Shown here piece by piece: positions 35,701 to 42,408 of a stretch of 64,000 nt of DNA. The translations under genes were made by a program, and so were the position numbers. The first letter of the stretch is position 1; each line of letters opens with the position of its first letter. Source of the stretch: DATEUP01 sp041485285 (GTDB taxonomy: Archaea > Thermoplasmatota > DTKX01 > DATEUP01); NCBI GenBank assembly GCA_041485285.1, contig JBGPJF010000006.1:12776-76775 (forward strand). The letters run 5' to 3'. The notes beneath the pieces were generated by a model. It saw only the letters and a program-made list of their open reading frames with translations. It was not told the DNA's origin and did no database searches.

Positions 35701-37909
35701 TCCGACGCAGCCGGCCCTCCTTGCATACCTCGATCAGCTGTCGGCCGCCACCATCCTTGACGTGGTCGGCGCAACCGTCTTGGGGTTCGGCCTCGTCCTC
35801 TTCGGGATCGGCGTCAGGAGCCTTAGGTGGAAGTCGCGGCGGTCGGGCGAATCCGGCGCGGTGAGCCCCTTCGCGTCGTACGCCGCAACCGCCGCCGGGC
35901 TCCTGTGCATCGCGTGGGCCGCTCTCACTACGATGTGGCGGAGCAGCTTCACCGGATCGGCCACCGGGGACTGGAGCCGCGCGCTGCGCGGGTCCCTTGC
36001 GAACCCGGCCGAAGGTTCGGTGACCGCCTCCCCTGACCTCGCGCCGCTGGCCGCGGCACTTGCCGCCAACGCCGGGCTGTGGGCGATCGCGAGCGCCGTC
36101 TTCGCCGCGGCGGCCGTCTTCTTCTGGCTTTCGGGTCGCGCGGTCGAACGCTCCGCCGGCATCAGGGTCAGCGGGCGCCCGCTTGTCACGACTGCGGTCA
36201 TGTCGCTCGTGGGCACCATCCTCCTCGCGTTCTACGGCGTGGCCGCCGCGGCCGCCGCGGCCCGCACGGCGCAGGGGCAGCCCAGCTTCGAGGCGTGGCT
36301 CGGCGCCGCCTTCTTACCGCTCGCGGTCGGAGGAGGAGCCAAGCTGGTCGCCGCCCCCATCATCGGCGCCGCATGTTTTGGGTTCACGGCCCTCGCGGGC
36401 GCCCGCATCGCGCTTGCCAGGCCCGGCCGCGTCTACCTGTCGCAGGCCGAAGAGAACGCCGTCGAGCGCCGGCTCGATCAGCAGGAGCGCGCCGCCGCCG
36501 CCCCCATCCTCACGCCCGTGGAGGGGGCAGCCGGCCGACCTGTAGCGGCCGCGGCGGCCGCTCTATCGGCAGCGTCCCCACCCCTCGCCGCTGCTGCGCC
36601 GCGGGGGCCCACCTACATGGTCGAGACCGTGTTCCTGCTTTATGGGGACGGCCGGGCCATCTTCTCGCACAGCGGGGCCGCGGGCGAAGGCATGGATGAC
36701 CCCGAACTCGTGGGCTCGATGCTCATCGCCGTGCAGGATTTCGTCAAGGACTCCTTCAAGCGCCCTTCTCCGCTCGACCGGATGAGCTACGGCGACGGCT
36801 CCGTCCTCATCGAGCGCGGCGCGCACCTGATCCTTGCGCTTACGATCTTCGGGGAGCCGGACAGCGAACTGCGGGAAAGCATGCGCGACGCCCTTTCCAA
36901 GCTCGAGGCCAACTTCGCCGGAATCATCGAGGAGTGGGACGGCGACAGGGGCGCATTTGCGGGCGCCGAGGCCCTCCTCGCGTCCGTTTGGATGCCCACG
37001 GCGGAGCTCACCCGCGGCGACGTCATCCTCGCCACCACCTCAAGGGAAGTGCAGATGGTGTCGGGCGCCGAGTTCTTCCAGGGTTACGTCCGCCTCAAGG
37101 TCGGCGTGGTCAACAACACCACGAGCGTCATCACGGGCGTGACCGTCGACGTCGACTTCAACGCCGATGTCCTCCGCCTCCATAAGATTGAGCCGACGGG
37201 CTACAGAGTGTCAGGCACGAAGGTGCTGCTCGGCGTGCTCAATACGGGCGAGAAGGCGACCGTCGCATTCTACTTCGACCCGCAGATTTGCACCTCCTCG
37301 ATGATCGACGGGTTGTGCCGATACAAGGACTCGGATGGGAAGGTCCACACCGTCTCCATGAAGAGCCGCTCCGCTGAGGTGGTTTGCCCCATCTTCTTCA
37401 CGAAGGAACAGGCGAACACGGCCATGCTGCGAAGGCTCGTGGAGACCGAACTCCACCAGTTCGACCTCAAGGCGTACGGGGTGAGCGAGGGAGCGCCCGA
37501 CGCACCGCTCCACGAACTCTTCGAGGCCATGAAGGCCGTCGTCCTTGCCCATGACGTCCTGATCGTGCGGACGTTCGAACGGGGGGAGCCCTTTGAGGCG
37601 GAAGCCTGGTTCTACGGCAAGACCCAGAAAGGCTACCAAATGGCCATCCGCGTGCTCGTCGACGGCGCAAAGGGGCGCGCGGAATTCTTTGCAGCCTCCA
37701 ACGCGATCAAGTCCGTCACCGGCCTCCTTGCCGAATTCCACCACCAATTCGGGGAGGCGGCGGTGCGCCGGTTCTCCGAGCTCGGCCTCAAACCCCTTTT
37801 CGATGAGGCGCTCCGGGCCTCCTACGAAAGCCCGCAGGCCGTCGGCCAACTCATCACGGGCGAGATCAACGCCGGCGAGACGGAGCAGCCGGACCAAGGA
37901 GATGGGTAG
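26756..37909 (+). CDS. Giant propeller/FN3 receptor-like protein with multi-TM region and cytoplasmic tail
   Basis: About 3,717 residues from ATG 26756, chosen because it gives a signal peptide (AVVALVALSSLLASVDLAPP); upstream codons to 26615 are open but lack one. Order: 16 propeller-like repeats (28-858; GNATAVWQQ motif), 18 fibronectin type III domains (about 858-2600), three cadherin/Ig-like domains (2600-2880), seven or eight membrane helices (2885-3225), then a cytoplasmic part. In it, 3286-3430 (VETVFLLYGDGRAIFSHSG; DPELVGSMLIAVQDFVKD) resembles a longin/roadblock-like fold, and 3435 to near the end (FFQGYVRLKVGVVNN; VAFYFDPQICTSS) is homologous to the tail of the receptor at 18092. 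Dozens of glycosylation sequons. Probably a cell-surface adhesin/receptor that signals inward. Confidence 0.82.
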   Translation: MRPAVVALVALSSLLASVDLAPPAAAAPTHGWDSSATLLEHEDAVNASKPHVASNGSGVEFDVWMQFDGNRNSIWAIPYFPTTGWGTRALLESSTQDAADPRVAVDETGSAMAVWSQSDGTRYNIITNRFQAGAWLGANTISTTDAGSSTAPQIDVQANGNAMVVWQKHDGTRWNIWGRYYVAGSGWDASATIDSTSNDATGPAVTVDDGGNATAVWQQWNSSSSSTDVWASRYSGAAWGTPVALDNGSGNATRPRIAAAAGGNATAVWQQQNGSTADIWGCSYVGGTGWSSPVLLEADDTGEALSPELGADSSGNVEVVFQQWNNTSLSYDVRANRFAAGSGWGNASALENDSANATAPKVTVDSGGNFTAVWLQANGSSQGVWASRFESGSWAAPALIESVGGSAGQIEAAADAAGNATAVWQSANASLNTAWRNRYTRGIGWGSAALIPTSGGDIAWPQIAVNPSGVAFAVWARSDGTRNSIWANRYVPGSGWESAVLVETNDTGWNEAMLPQVVVDRGGNATVVWQQFDSTSWNVWANRYTQGSGWGSPRLVETDSPGHANRPALAIDDSGRVVVVWAYCNSACTTSALMATRFVPGSGWETPSQISTGGYDSNPDVGVDASGNAIAVWDCGGGCGIYGNRYVPGTGWGSEFGIATQCSGCGDSHFDPRVDVHPNGNATVVWKGAYQSGDTKRIEGRAYAPSTGFAGVVDIDTSTSYDRGLPQVSVDAQGRAIAVWYQSNGTAYHIWANRYTAAAGWGTAAIIDSVTEGDAYNPSVGIDDGGNATVVFHTYANGRYNVSTVRYDAASGWGNQSLLQADATGAVVAVEPSGNATALFHGNDATRWNAWAVRFLAPVSPSAPQGLAASASGTQVALNWTAPDDNGGLNITRYNIYRGLGPNNTTLLGNTTNLTFNDTNLSKGQTYFYRVSGVNAVGDGPRSNATSAMIPRTLPTAPRNLSAAVGYATVLLNWTVPADLGDLALTGYNIYRGTSSGATVFFTTSSGLALNFTDTNLTNGQAYFYRVSAVNVFGEGLQAAEINATPGAAPTAPTGLTVAFGNRSAALNWSLPADLGGFNVTTFRLYRGTSPNASVNFQNVSGDVFVFNDTNLTNGQPYYYSVLAVNSFGNGTRTSEAAVTPMTVPTAAQSLTVGYGDGELYLNWSAPADPGGTPVTGYNLYRGTAPGTESFMASLGNVSSFTNSSLTNGQAYFYYVRALNTVGEGPPSAEANNTPKRAPSAPPNLTATFGDRTAFLNWSAPADVGGAALLRYEVYRATSSGAEVFLANTTASATTYTDTGLTNGQTYFYKVRAVNVVGAGPLSGEVSITPYSTPTGPALAAPGYGDSAAYLTWTAPADNGGTPITGYRVFRSTSPNPTSVIANLSGSNLTFTDNNVTNGVLYYYRVAAVNFVGQGNYSNEVSVTPRTRPSAPAGLNTVAFGDRWLNISWNAPGDGGAALQTYTVYRWNATANGSFVITFLRVWFNDSGLWNGETYNYSVSAINSEGEGPRSANYTDGPRRAPDPATTLTTNFGDQGVTVNWTLPATDGGRPLLEMRIEWSSDNVSWPSNASLTLAQTTTTVSPLTNGQRYYFRIFARNAVGTTWSAVANETPARPPTAPSIFNTTFGDGSVTLRWTTLDYNTSAANGGRSVTNLSVEWATNNTTWFDRNATAHLGAAATTVTIPGLANGRTYWFRVRVETLAGCTFSAEATDSPGRTPLTPAITSTGFGSGSVTVYWASFNASSPAVNGGRTPVTFKVEWTTNASSWLPQDNLTADVNATSLLVPSLTNGALYYFRLNMTNGVGYNLSAVATQIPARAPFPPALQPPTFGDGNVTLSWAPFNNSDPAANGGHPVTLFRVEWTTSQSNWQPVDRQVIDVNDTSVTVSSLANGTLYYFRLYMESDAGFNLSSVASERPARAPFAPAIASTTFGDGTATVFWAAFNASDPVLNGGRDLVSFSVEWTTNNATWIPQGSQAIPFVAAQATVSGLGNGTRYWFRLNMTNAVGSNRSREANETPARAPFSPSIIGTTFGDRNVTVTWSALNYTSAAFNGGRPVVNLSLEWSTDNVSWLPLNWTNNLGPNATNRTVTGLVNGQTYWFRVRVANIAGSTVSAEAIEVPARPPNAPAITRADYGDASVTLLWAALDYTDVALNGGRNVTRLVVEWSTNGTTWSNISASTDLLNTTLSYTVTPLSNGTQYWFRVRAFSLAGNSSSLAVNQTPKRAPDAPDAVSLTPGDRFIEVRWAAPYDGGAAILNYSVYRFNATSGGWDNLTNASALFFNDTGLANGTVYTYSVRAWNEAGGGARSANASEAPKRTPLEPLGVSTRFGDGNITVLWSPPSYDGSAPILSYTVFGGLCSDPEPFPALNVSSDGGARSFTDAGRQNGVHYCYRVTANNSMGESAPSLRVEDFPCKPPSAPHLLDFDYGAGWVLVSWTPDADNGSADIDEFVVYRDGTPLIPHPRESPFNDSTAITGQTYAYSVRAHNRAGPGAYSSPSSVRPITVPTEPLQVHFVPTDGTVMLSWSEPAYNGSSPITGYEVYRSGSATGSQDRRDNGNLTALTFRDTGANGQPYYYVIYARNARGLGPPANVTATPENQPPSLIGEPPSSVRIGRETTFQFQAFDPEGASVTFFKVPTPQAAWVFIDPASGVMRINATPDTVTHRWYNYTIRLTDRGGAVNETTFQVYVGNAAPEIFDIPRDAKPGMPYSADLIVSDADGQHLTVTVSNSNFSMHEAGQKWTLEFTPPPSSGPEVSVDYLETLTVWATDGIDTTRRDFAIRVRNPPDRAPEIRSTFGVVSGYFGDTVVIDVSSAAFTYDPDDPAENLTWRFAPDPGANATLTYDPVNRTFTVKFLKPGDPTLTLTLIDPSGLEASRPLTIESLGVRPAPAVLGGAALWGSFLLVGLATAGAALLVVRREVKAQAVPAYQRLITKAGREITEASRSFRLSGALIATGSVLLLIEQLMLGLADASLAQGLNAYGTPTQPALLAYLDQLSAATILDVVGATVLGFGLVLFGIGVRSLRWKSRRSGESGAVSPFASYAATAAGLLCIAWAALTTMWRSSFTGSATGDWSRALRGSLANPAEGSVTASPDLAPLAAALAANAGLWAIASAVFAAAAVFFWLSGRAVERSAGIRVSGRPLVTTAVMSLVGTILLAFYGVAAAAAAARTAQGQPSFEAWLGAAFLPLAVGGGAKLVAAPIIGAACFGFTALAGARIALARPGRVYLSQAEENAVERRLDQQERAAAAPILTPVEGAAGRPVAAAAAALSAASPPLAAAAPRGPTYMVETVFLLYGDGRAIFSHSGAAGEGMDDPELVGSMLIAVQDFVKDSFKRPSPLDRMSYGDGSVLIERGAHLILALTIFGEPDSELRESMRDALSKLEANFAGIIEEWDGDRGAFAGAEALLASVWMPTAELTRGDVILATTSREVQMVSGAEFFQGYVRLKVGVVNNTTSVITGVTVDVDFNADVLRLHKIEPTGYRVSGTKVLLGVLNTGEKATVAFYFDPQICTSSMIDGLCRYKDSDGKVHTVSMKSRSAEVVCPIFFTKEQANTAMLRRLVETELHQFDLKAYGVSEGAPDAPLHELFEAMKAVVLAHDVLIVRTFERGEPFEAEAWFYGKTQKGYQMAIRVLVDGAKGRAEFFAASNAIKSVTGLLAEFHHQFGEAAVRRFSELGLKPLFDEALRASYESPQAVGQLITGEINAGETEQPDQGDG
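26840..29330 (+). repeat. Sixteen propeller-like repeats of 50-60 residues
   Basis: Protein repeat in the giant gene. Each unit has a V-x-V-D-x-x-G-N-A-T-A-V-W-Q-Q core, then a W-A-x-R-Y strand and a G-x-G-W-G-x-P strand. Sixteen cores can be counted, enough for two eight-bladed propellers. The repeats are diverged at DNA level, so this is an old expansion. Confidence 0.75.
29330..34545 (+). repeat. Array of 18 fibronectin type III domains
   Basis: Eighteen units of about 90 residues, each starting P-x-A-P with a following L-N-W core and ending in G-Q-x-Y-x-Y-R-V-x-A-V-N. Units 9-14 form a distinct subfamily with longer linkers (NGGRPV, VEWTTNN), suggesting two phases of duplication. Confidence 0.85.
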
Positions 37910-37965
37910 CCGGGCTTGGCCGCTGAGCCCTTCGGGCGCCGCTCGCTCGGCTCTCGAAGCGCCCC

Positions 37966-39366
37966 TCAAATCCCCATAAAGTTCAGCCGCCAGGCCATCA
38001 GCGACACGAGCGCGCGCAGCTGCACCGCGGCGCTGCGCTTGAGGGGCACCGGCTCGAACTTGCTCTTCGCTTTGATCACGGCCGCAAGGCCCGTGATGCG
38101 TGCGGAGATCGCGAGCTCCGCCTTCTTCGCGACCGCATCGCCCCCCTTCGCGTACTCGCCGGCCGCCCGCCACCCCTCGCCGAGCACCATCATGTCCTCG
38201 AAGGGGCCGACCACCTCGTGCTCGAACACATCGGCAACCGTCGCGGGGCGCGCGTACTGCGGGTCGGTCGCGATGTCGTTGGTCGACTCCGACGCCCGCG
38301 CGCGCGCCTCCCCGATGTGCTGGCGCACCGACTCCTTGATGAGCGAGCCGTCCGTGCCGAGGCGCTCGATGATGGGGCTCATCTCATCGTCCAGGCGCTT
38401 CATCTCCGCCCGCTGCTGGAACGTCCTCGCCATCATCACCTGGCGCAGCTCGCGGTCCGTCGCCGTCTTGTCGCGGATCCGCCGGTCGATCGCCCGCGGC
38501 ACCTCCGCGTTGAACGAAAACGAATGCGGCACCGTGGCCGCCAGGTACTCGTCCGAGCAGGCCCCGCGCTTCAGGTGCACGAGCCGCTCCGGCGTGTACT
38601 TCTCCGCGTAGTCGTAGTACTCACGCAGCCCGTACATCTTGAAAATGCCGGGCGCAAAGGCCACCTCGAAGGGCACATCCGGCGACCGCTCGCTCATCGC
38701 CATCCGCTCGCCCTCCACCGCGCGCGTAAGCGCCTTGTAAGCCTCCGGCGCCTCCCTTGACAGGTAAAAGTACGGGTCATTGAACGCCGCGTTGTGCAAG
38801 CCCAGCATGAAGTGCGGGCGCTCGCGGTCGATGAGGCGCCGCACGGCCTCCGTTTCGGGGGGCACCGCGTCCCACTTGTGCGCCTTGTACTCGACCGGGA
38901 ACGTCCACTCCATCTGCATCGCCGGAGGCGGGCGGAAGTGCGTCTTGGCCTGCGCCTCGAACGAGCTCTCGCCGGCAAACCACCCCTCGTTCAGCGCCGC
39001 CCCGTCGATGTCCCAACACTTCACGACCACAAGACGCGCGTCGAAAGCCCGCAGCAACTCGGGGCGGGCAAGCGCTGCGTTCAGCACATGGTCGGCCATC
39101 AGCGCCCCCACCCCCTCATCGGGGTGCGGGAACCCGAGCAGCAGCACGGTCATCCGGCCGCTTCCGACCGTGAGCACCTCAAGGGGCCGCCCCGCCCGCG
39201 ACCGCCCGATCTCCTCCACCCGCAGGGAGCCCGGGTACTTCTCGCGGGCCGCCTTCGTGCGCTCCGCCTGCTCGGACACGGTGTAGATGCGCGTCCAGTC
39301 CGGGAGCGAGGTCAAAACCCGCTCGGCTGCTTCGCGCTGAGGGTCGGTGAAGAGCGTGGTCGCCAT
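37966..39366 (-). CDS. M14-type zinc carboxypeptidase-like protein
   Basis: 466 residues from ATG 39366; an upstream extension to 39540 is open but crosses the promoter and is rejected. The M14 zinc site is seen as GFPHPDEG (His81 and Glu84) with the third ligand probably His in HFMLGLHNAAFND. A substrate-binding Asn-Arg pair is less obvious. The C-terminal 200 residues are helical with charged coiled-coil-like stretches (RQVMMARTFQQRAEMKRLDDE). No signal peptide, so probably cytosolic. In the M14 family such proteins remove C-terminal residues or act on small amides. A TATA element (TTAAAG at 39401-39406) lies about 37 bases upstream of the start. Confidence 0.75.
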   Translation of the reverse strand: MATTLFTDPQREAAERVLTSLPDWTRIYTVSEQAERTKAAREKYPGSLRVEEIGRSRAGRPLEVLTVGSGRMTVLLLGFPHPDEGVGALMADHVLNAALARPELLRAFDARLVVVKCWDIDGAALNEGWFAGESSFEAQAKTHFRPPPAMQMEWTFPVEYKAHKWDAVPPETEAVRRLIDRERPHFMLGLHNAAFNDPYFYLSREAPEAYKALTRAVEGERMAMSERSPDVPFEVAFAPGIFKMYGLREYYDYAEKYTPERLVHLKRGACSDEYLAATVPHSFSFNAEVPRAIDRRIRDKTATDRELRQVMMARTFQQRAEMKRLDDEMSPIIERLGTDGSLIKESVRQHIGEARARASESTNDIATDPQYARPATVADVFEHEVVGPFEDMMVLGEGWRAAGEYAKGGDAVAKKAELAISARITGLAAVIKAKSKFEPVPLKRSAAVQLRALVSLMAWRLNFMGI

Positions 39367-39616
39367 CGTGAGCCCCCGCCGCCGAGCCCAGGAAGGGCCC
39401 TTAAAGGTTCGCGGCTTCCTCGCGAAGTGCGGCAGCTTCGTACAGCACCCCGGCTCTCCACGTTGCCGATCCGCCCCTTCGGCGCGCCCTGAATCTGCAA
39501 GAGCCAGGCACCGACCACCGCGTGCAAGCGAATACATCAACTCTCAATTAGCAGGAAACCCATCGGCCATCCTCCAACGGGCCGATCCGACAGGCCCGAA
39601 AGGTGTGACCGCCCCC

Positions 39617-41041
39617 ATGGACCGAAACCTGCGCGCCCAGAAGGAATTCGTCTCCTACGTCAAGAAGGAGGCCATCGACATGCCCGACATCGGCATCGTC
39701 GACATCAAGGAGCCCAACCTCTACAAGGACATCTTTCCCTGGTCGACCGCCCCCGTCATGCCCATCGACGGCGTCACGCTCCCCATCAGCGTCCCCAAAG
39801 ACCTCTGGATTACCGACACCACCTTCCGCGACGGCCAGCAGGCCCGCGAGCCCTACACCACCGAGCAGATGGTCAAGCTCTACGGGATGCTGAAGCGCAT
39901 GGGCGGCCCCCTCAACAAGATCTCCATGTCCGAGTTTTTCCTCTACACCAAGCGCGATGTCGACGCCGTCAAGGAGTGCCTGCGCATGGGCGGCATGCCG
40001 AAGGTCACCGCGTGGATCCGCGCGGCCAAGCCCGACGTGAAACTGTTTGCCGACACCTCGAAGGCCATCAAGGCCGAGACCGGGCTCGAACTCGATGAGA
40101 CGGGGATCCTCACCTCGATTTCCGACTACCACCTCTTCTACAAGTACGGCTCCAAGGGCCGCAAGGAGGTCATCGACGGGTACCTCGAGCTCGTCGAGGA
40201 GGTGCTGAAGGCCGGCTACGGCTGCCGCTGCCACCTCGAGGACTCCACGCGCGCGGACTTCTTCGGGGTCGTCGTGCCCTTCGTCCGGCGCCTCATGAAG
40301 CTCTCCGAGAAGTACGCAAAGCCTGTCGTCATCCGATTCCCCGACACCGTCGGCGTCGGCGTCCCCTGGGACGTCGCGGCGCTGCCCCGTTCGATCCCCA
40401 AGATCGTCTACGTCCTGCGCGAGGTCTGTGATGTGCCCGCCGAGTGGCTCGAATTCCACGGCCAGCAGGACCTGAACCTCGGCATCGCGAACGCGACCTC
40501 CGCGTGGATGTACGGCGCGGCGCGCAACAACTGCACGCTGCTCGGCATCGGCGAGCGCGCGGGGAACATCTCGCTGGAGATGATGGTGTTCATGTACGCG
40601 GGCATCCGAGGCACCTTCGACCACATGGACACGCGCGTGATCACGGAGATCGCCAACTACTACGAGAAGGACCTCGGCTACGTCAACCCCGAGTTCCAGC
40701 CAATCACCGGCAAGAACTTCGCCGTGACGCGCGCGGGCATCCACGCCGACGGCGTCCTCAAGAATGTCGAGATGTACCTGCCGTTCGACACCGAGAAGCT
40801 GCTCGCCGTGCCGCCGGGTGTGGGGATCACCTCGTACTCGGGCACCGCGGGCATCGCCTTCTGGCTGAACTCCCACTACCGCCTCACCGGCGGCCACAAG
40901 ATCGGGAAGGACGACCCGCGCGTCCAGACCCTCTACACGGACATCATGAAGATCTTCGAAGAGGGGCGCACGACCTCGCTGTCGGACAAAGAGATGGAGA
41001 AGGTCGTCGAGCAGCACTTCCCGGACATCGCCAAGAACTGA
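39617..41041 (+). CDS. Probable Re-citrate synthase (homocitrate/isopropylmalate synthase family)
   Basis: 474 residues from ATG 39617. DRE-TIM fold: the metal/substrate loop is ITDTTFRDGQQAREPYT, where isopropylmalate synthases have DTTLRDGEQ, and the second block is EFHGQQDLNLGIANATSAW in place of HxHND. The TTFRDGQQA variant and HGQ pattern are what I recall for Re-face stereospecific citrate synthases rather than LeuA. There is no C-terminal LeuA regulatory domain. The gene is followed 21 bp later by isocitrate dehydrogenase, a context that favours acetyl-CoA plus oxaloacetate to citrate. Homocitrate synthase is the main alternative; it is less likely because lysine is made by the DAP route here. 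Confidence 0.72.
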   Translation: MDRNLRAQKEFVSYVKKEAIDMPDIGIVDIKEPNLYKDIFPWSTAPVMPIDGVTLPISVPKDLWITDTTFRDGQQAREPYTTEQMVKLYGMLKRMGGPLNKISMSEFFLYTKRDVDAVKECLRMGGMPKVTAWIRAAKPDVKLFADTSKAIKAETGLELDETGILTSISDYHLFYKYGSKGRKEVIDGYLELVEEVLKAGYGCRCHLEDSTRADFFGVVVPFVRRLMKLSEKYAKPVVIRFPDTVGVGVPWDVAALPRSIPKIVYVLREVCDVPAEWLEFHGQQDLNLGIANATSAWMYGAARNNCTLLGIGERAGNISLEMMVFMYAGIRGTFDHMDTRVITEIANYYEKDLGYVNPEFQPITGKNFAVTRAGIHADGVLKNVEMYLPFDTEKLLAVPPGVGITSYSGTAGIAFWLNSHYRLTGGHKIGKDDPRVQTLYTDIMKIFEEGRTTSLSDKEMEKVVEQHFPDIAKN

Positions 41042-41062
41042 CCGCCAAACGGGGGGACGCCG

Positions 41063-42289
41063 ATGGGGGAGGCGCCGGACGGCCACACGATCGAAGTCAA
41101 GGGGGGCAAACTCGTCGTCCCCAGCGACCCGGTCATCCCCTACATCGAGGGTGACGGGACCGGGCCCGACATCTGGCGCGCGTCGCAGCTCGTGTTCGAT
41201 GCTGCGGTCAAGCAGGTATACGGGGGCAAGCGCAGGATCGCGTGGCTCGAGGTGCTTGCCGGCGAGAAGGCGAAGGCCAAGGTCGACGACTGGCTGCCGC
41301 TCGAAACCGTCGAGGCCATCCGCACCTACAAGGTGGCGATCAAGGGGCCGCTCACGACGCCCGTCGGGGGCGGCATCCGTTCCCTCAACGTGACGATGCG
41401 CCAGGACCTCGACCTCTACCAGTGCATCCGGCCTGTCCGGTGGTTCAAGGGCGTGCCCTCGCCGATGCGGGAGCCCCAGAAGGTCAATGTCGTGATCTTC
41501 CGCGAAAACACGGAGGACGTCTACGCGGGCATCGAGTACAAGGCGGGTTCGCCGGAGCAAAAGAAAGTCCACACGTTCCTCACCAAGGAAATGGGCGCGA
41601 AAATCCGCCCCGACTCCGGGATTGGGATCAAGCCCATCTCCGAGTTCGGGACGAAGCGCCTCGTGCGCAAGGCCATCGAGCACGCGGTCGAGTACAAGCG
41701 CACGGTCGTGACGCTCATCCACAAGGGAAACATCCAGAAGTTCACCGAGGGCGCCTTCCGCGACTGGGGCTACGAGGTTGCCGCCAAGGAGTTCGGCGAT
41801 GTCACCGTTCCCGAGAACGAGCTTTCCAAGCACGGGGGCAAAGTGCCCGCGGGCAAGGTCCTCATCAACGACCGCATCGCGGACAACGCGTTCCAGCAGC
41901 TGCTCCTTCGTCCCGACGAGTACCAGGTGCTCGCGACGCCCAATCTGAACGGCGACTACCTTTCCGACGCGGCCGCCGCGCAAGTCGGCGGCCTTGGCAT
42001 CGCTCCCGGCGGCAATGTGGGGGACGACGCCTCGCTCTTCGAGGCCACGCACGGCACGGCGCCCAAGTACGCGGGCCAAGACAAGGTCAACCCGGGGTCG
42101 GTCATCCTCTCGGGCTGCATGATGCTGCGTCACATGGGCTGGAAAGAGGCGGCCGAAGCGATCGAGCGCGCCTTCGAGGCCACGATTCAGGCGAAAACCG
42201 TCACGTACGACTTTGCCCGGCAGCTTGAGCCGCCGGTCCAGCCGGTGAAGACGAGCGAGTTTGCCGCGGCGATTGTGCGCGCGCTTTGA
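41063..42289 (+). CDS. icd: Isocitrate dehydrogenase
   Basis: 408 residues from ATG 41063. Family features: PVIPYIEGDGTGPDIW at the N-terminus, the substrate loop GGIRSLNVTMRQDLDLYQCIRP with isocitrate-binding Ser and Arg residues, VIFRENTEDVYAGIEY, VTLIHKGNIQKFTEGAF with the catalytic Lys, and the nucleotide segment EATHGTAPKYAGQDKVNPGS. The coenzyme loop (HGTAPKYAG) is of the NADP-type bacterial/archaeal group, though specificity is not certain by eye. It converts isocitrate to 2-oxoglutarate and follows the citrate synthase gene in the same operon; aconitase is not in the window. Confidence 0.93.
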   Translation: MGEAPDGHTIEVKGGKLVVPSDPVIPYIEGDGTGPDIWRASQLVFDAAVKQVYGGKRRIAWLEVLAGEKAKAKVDDWLPLETVEAIRTYKVAIKGPLTTPVGGGIRSLNVTMRQDLDLYQCIRPVRWFKGVPSPMREPQKVNVVIFRENTEDVYAGIEYKAGSPEQKKVHTFLTKEMGAKIRPDSGIGIKPISEFGTKRLVRKAIEHAVEYKRTVVTLIHKGNIQKFTEGAFRDWGYEVAAKEFGDVTVPENELSKHGGKVPAGKVLINDRIADNAFQQLLLRPDEYQVLATPNLNGDYLSDAAAAQVGGLGIAPGGNVGDDASLFEATHGTAPKYAGQDKVNPGSVILSGCMMLRHMGWKEAAEAIERAFEATIQAKTVTYDFARQLEPPVQPVKTSEFAAAIVRAL

Positions 42290-42408
42290 ATCGCGAATCC
42301 GAAGTGGCCGATGGCCAATCGCCGACCCGCGGGCGATAGTTTGATCGGCTAGGCGCGTTGTGGCCGGCCCCAAGGAGGCCTGCGTTATAGCGGCAAGAAG
42401 GTGGAAAC

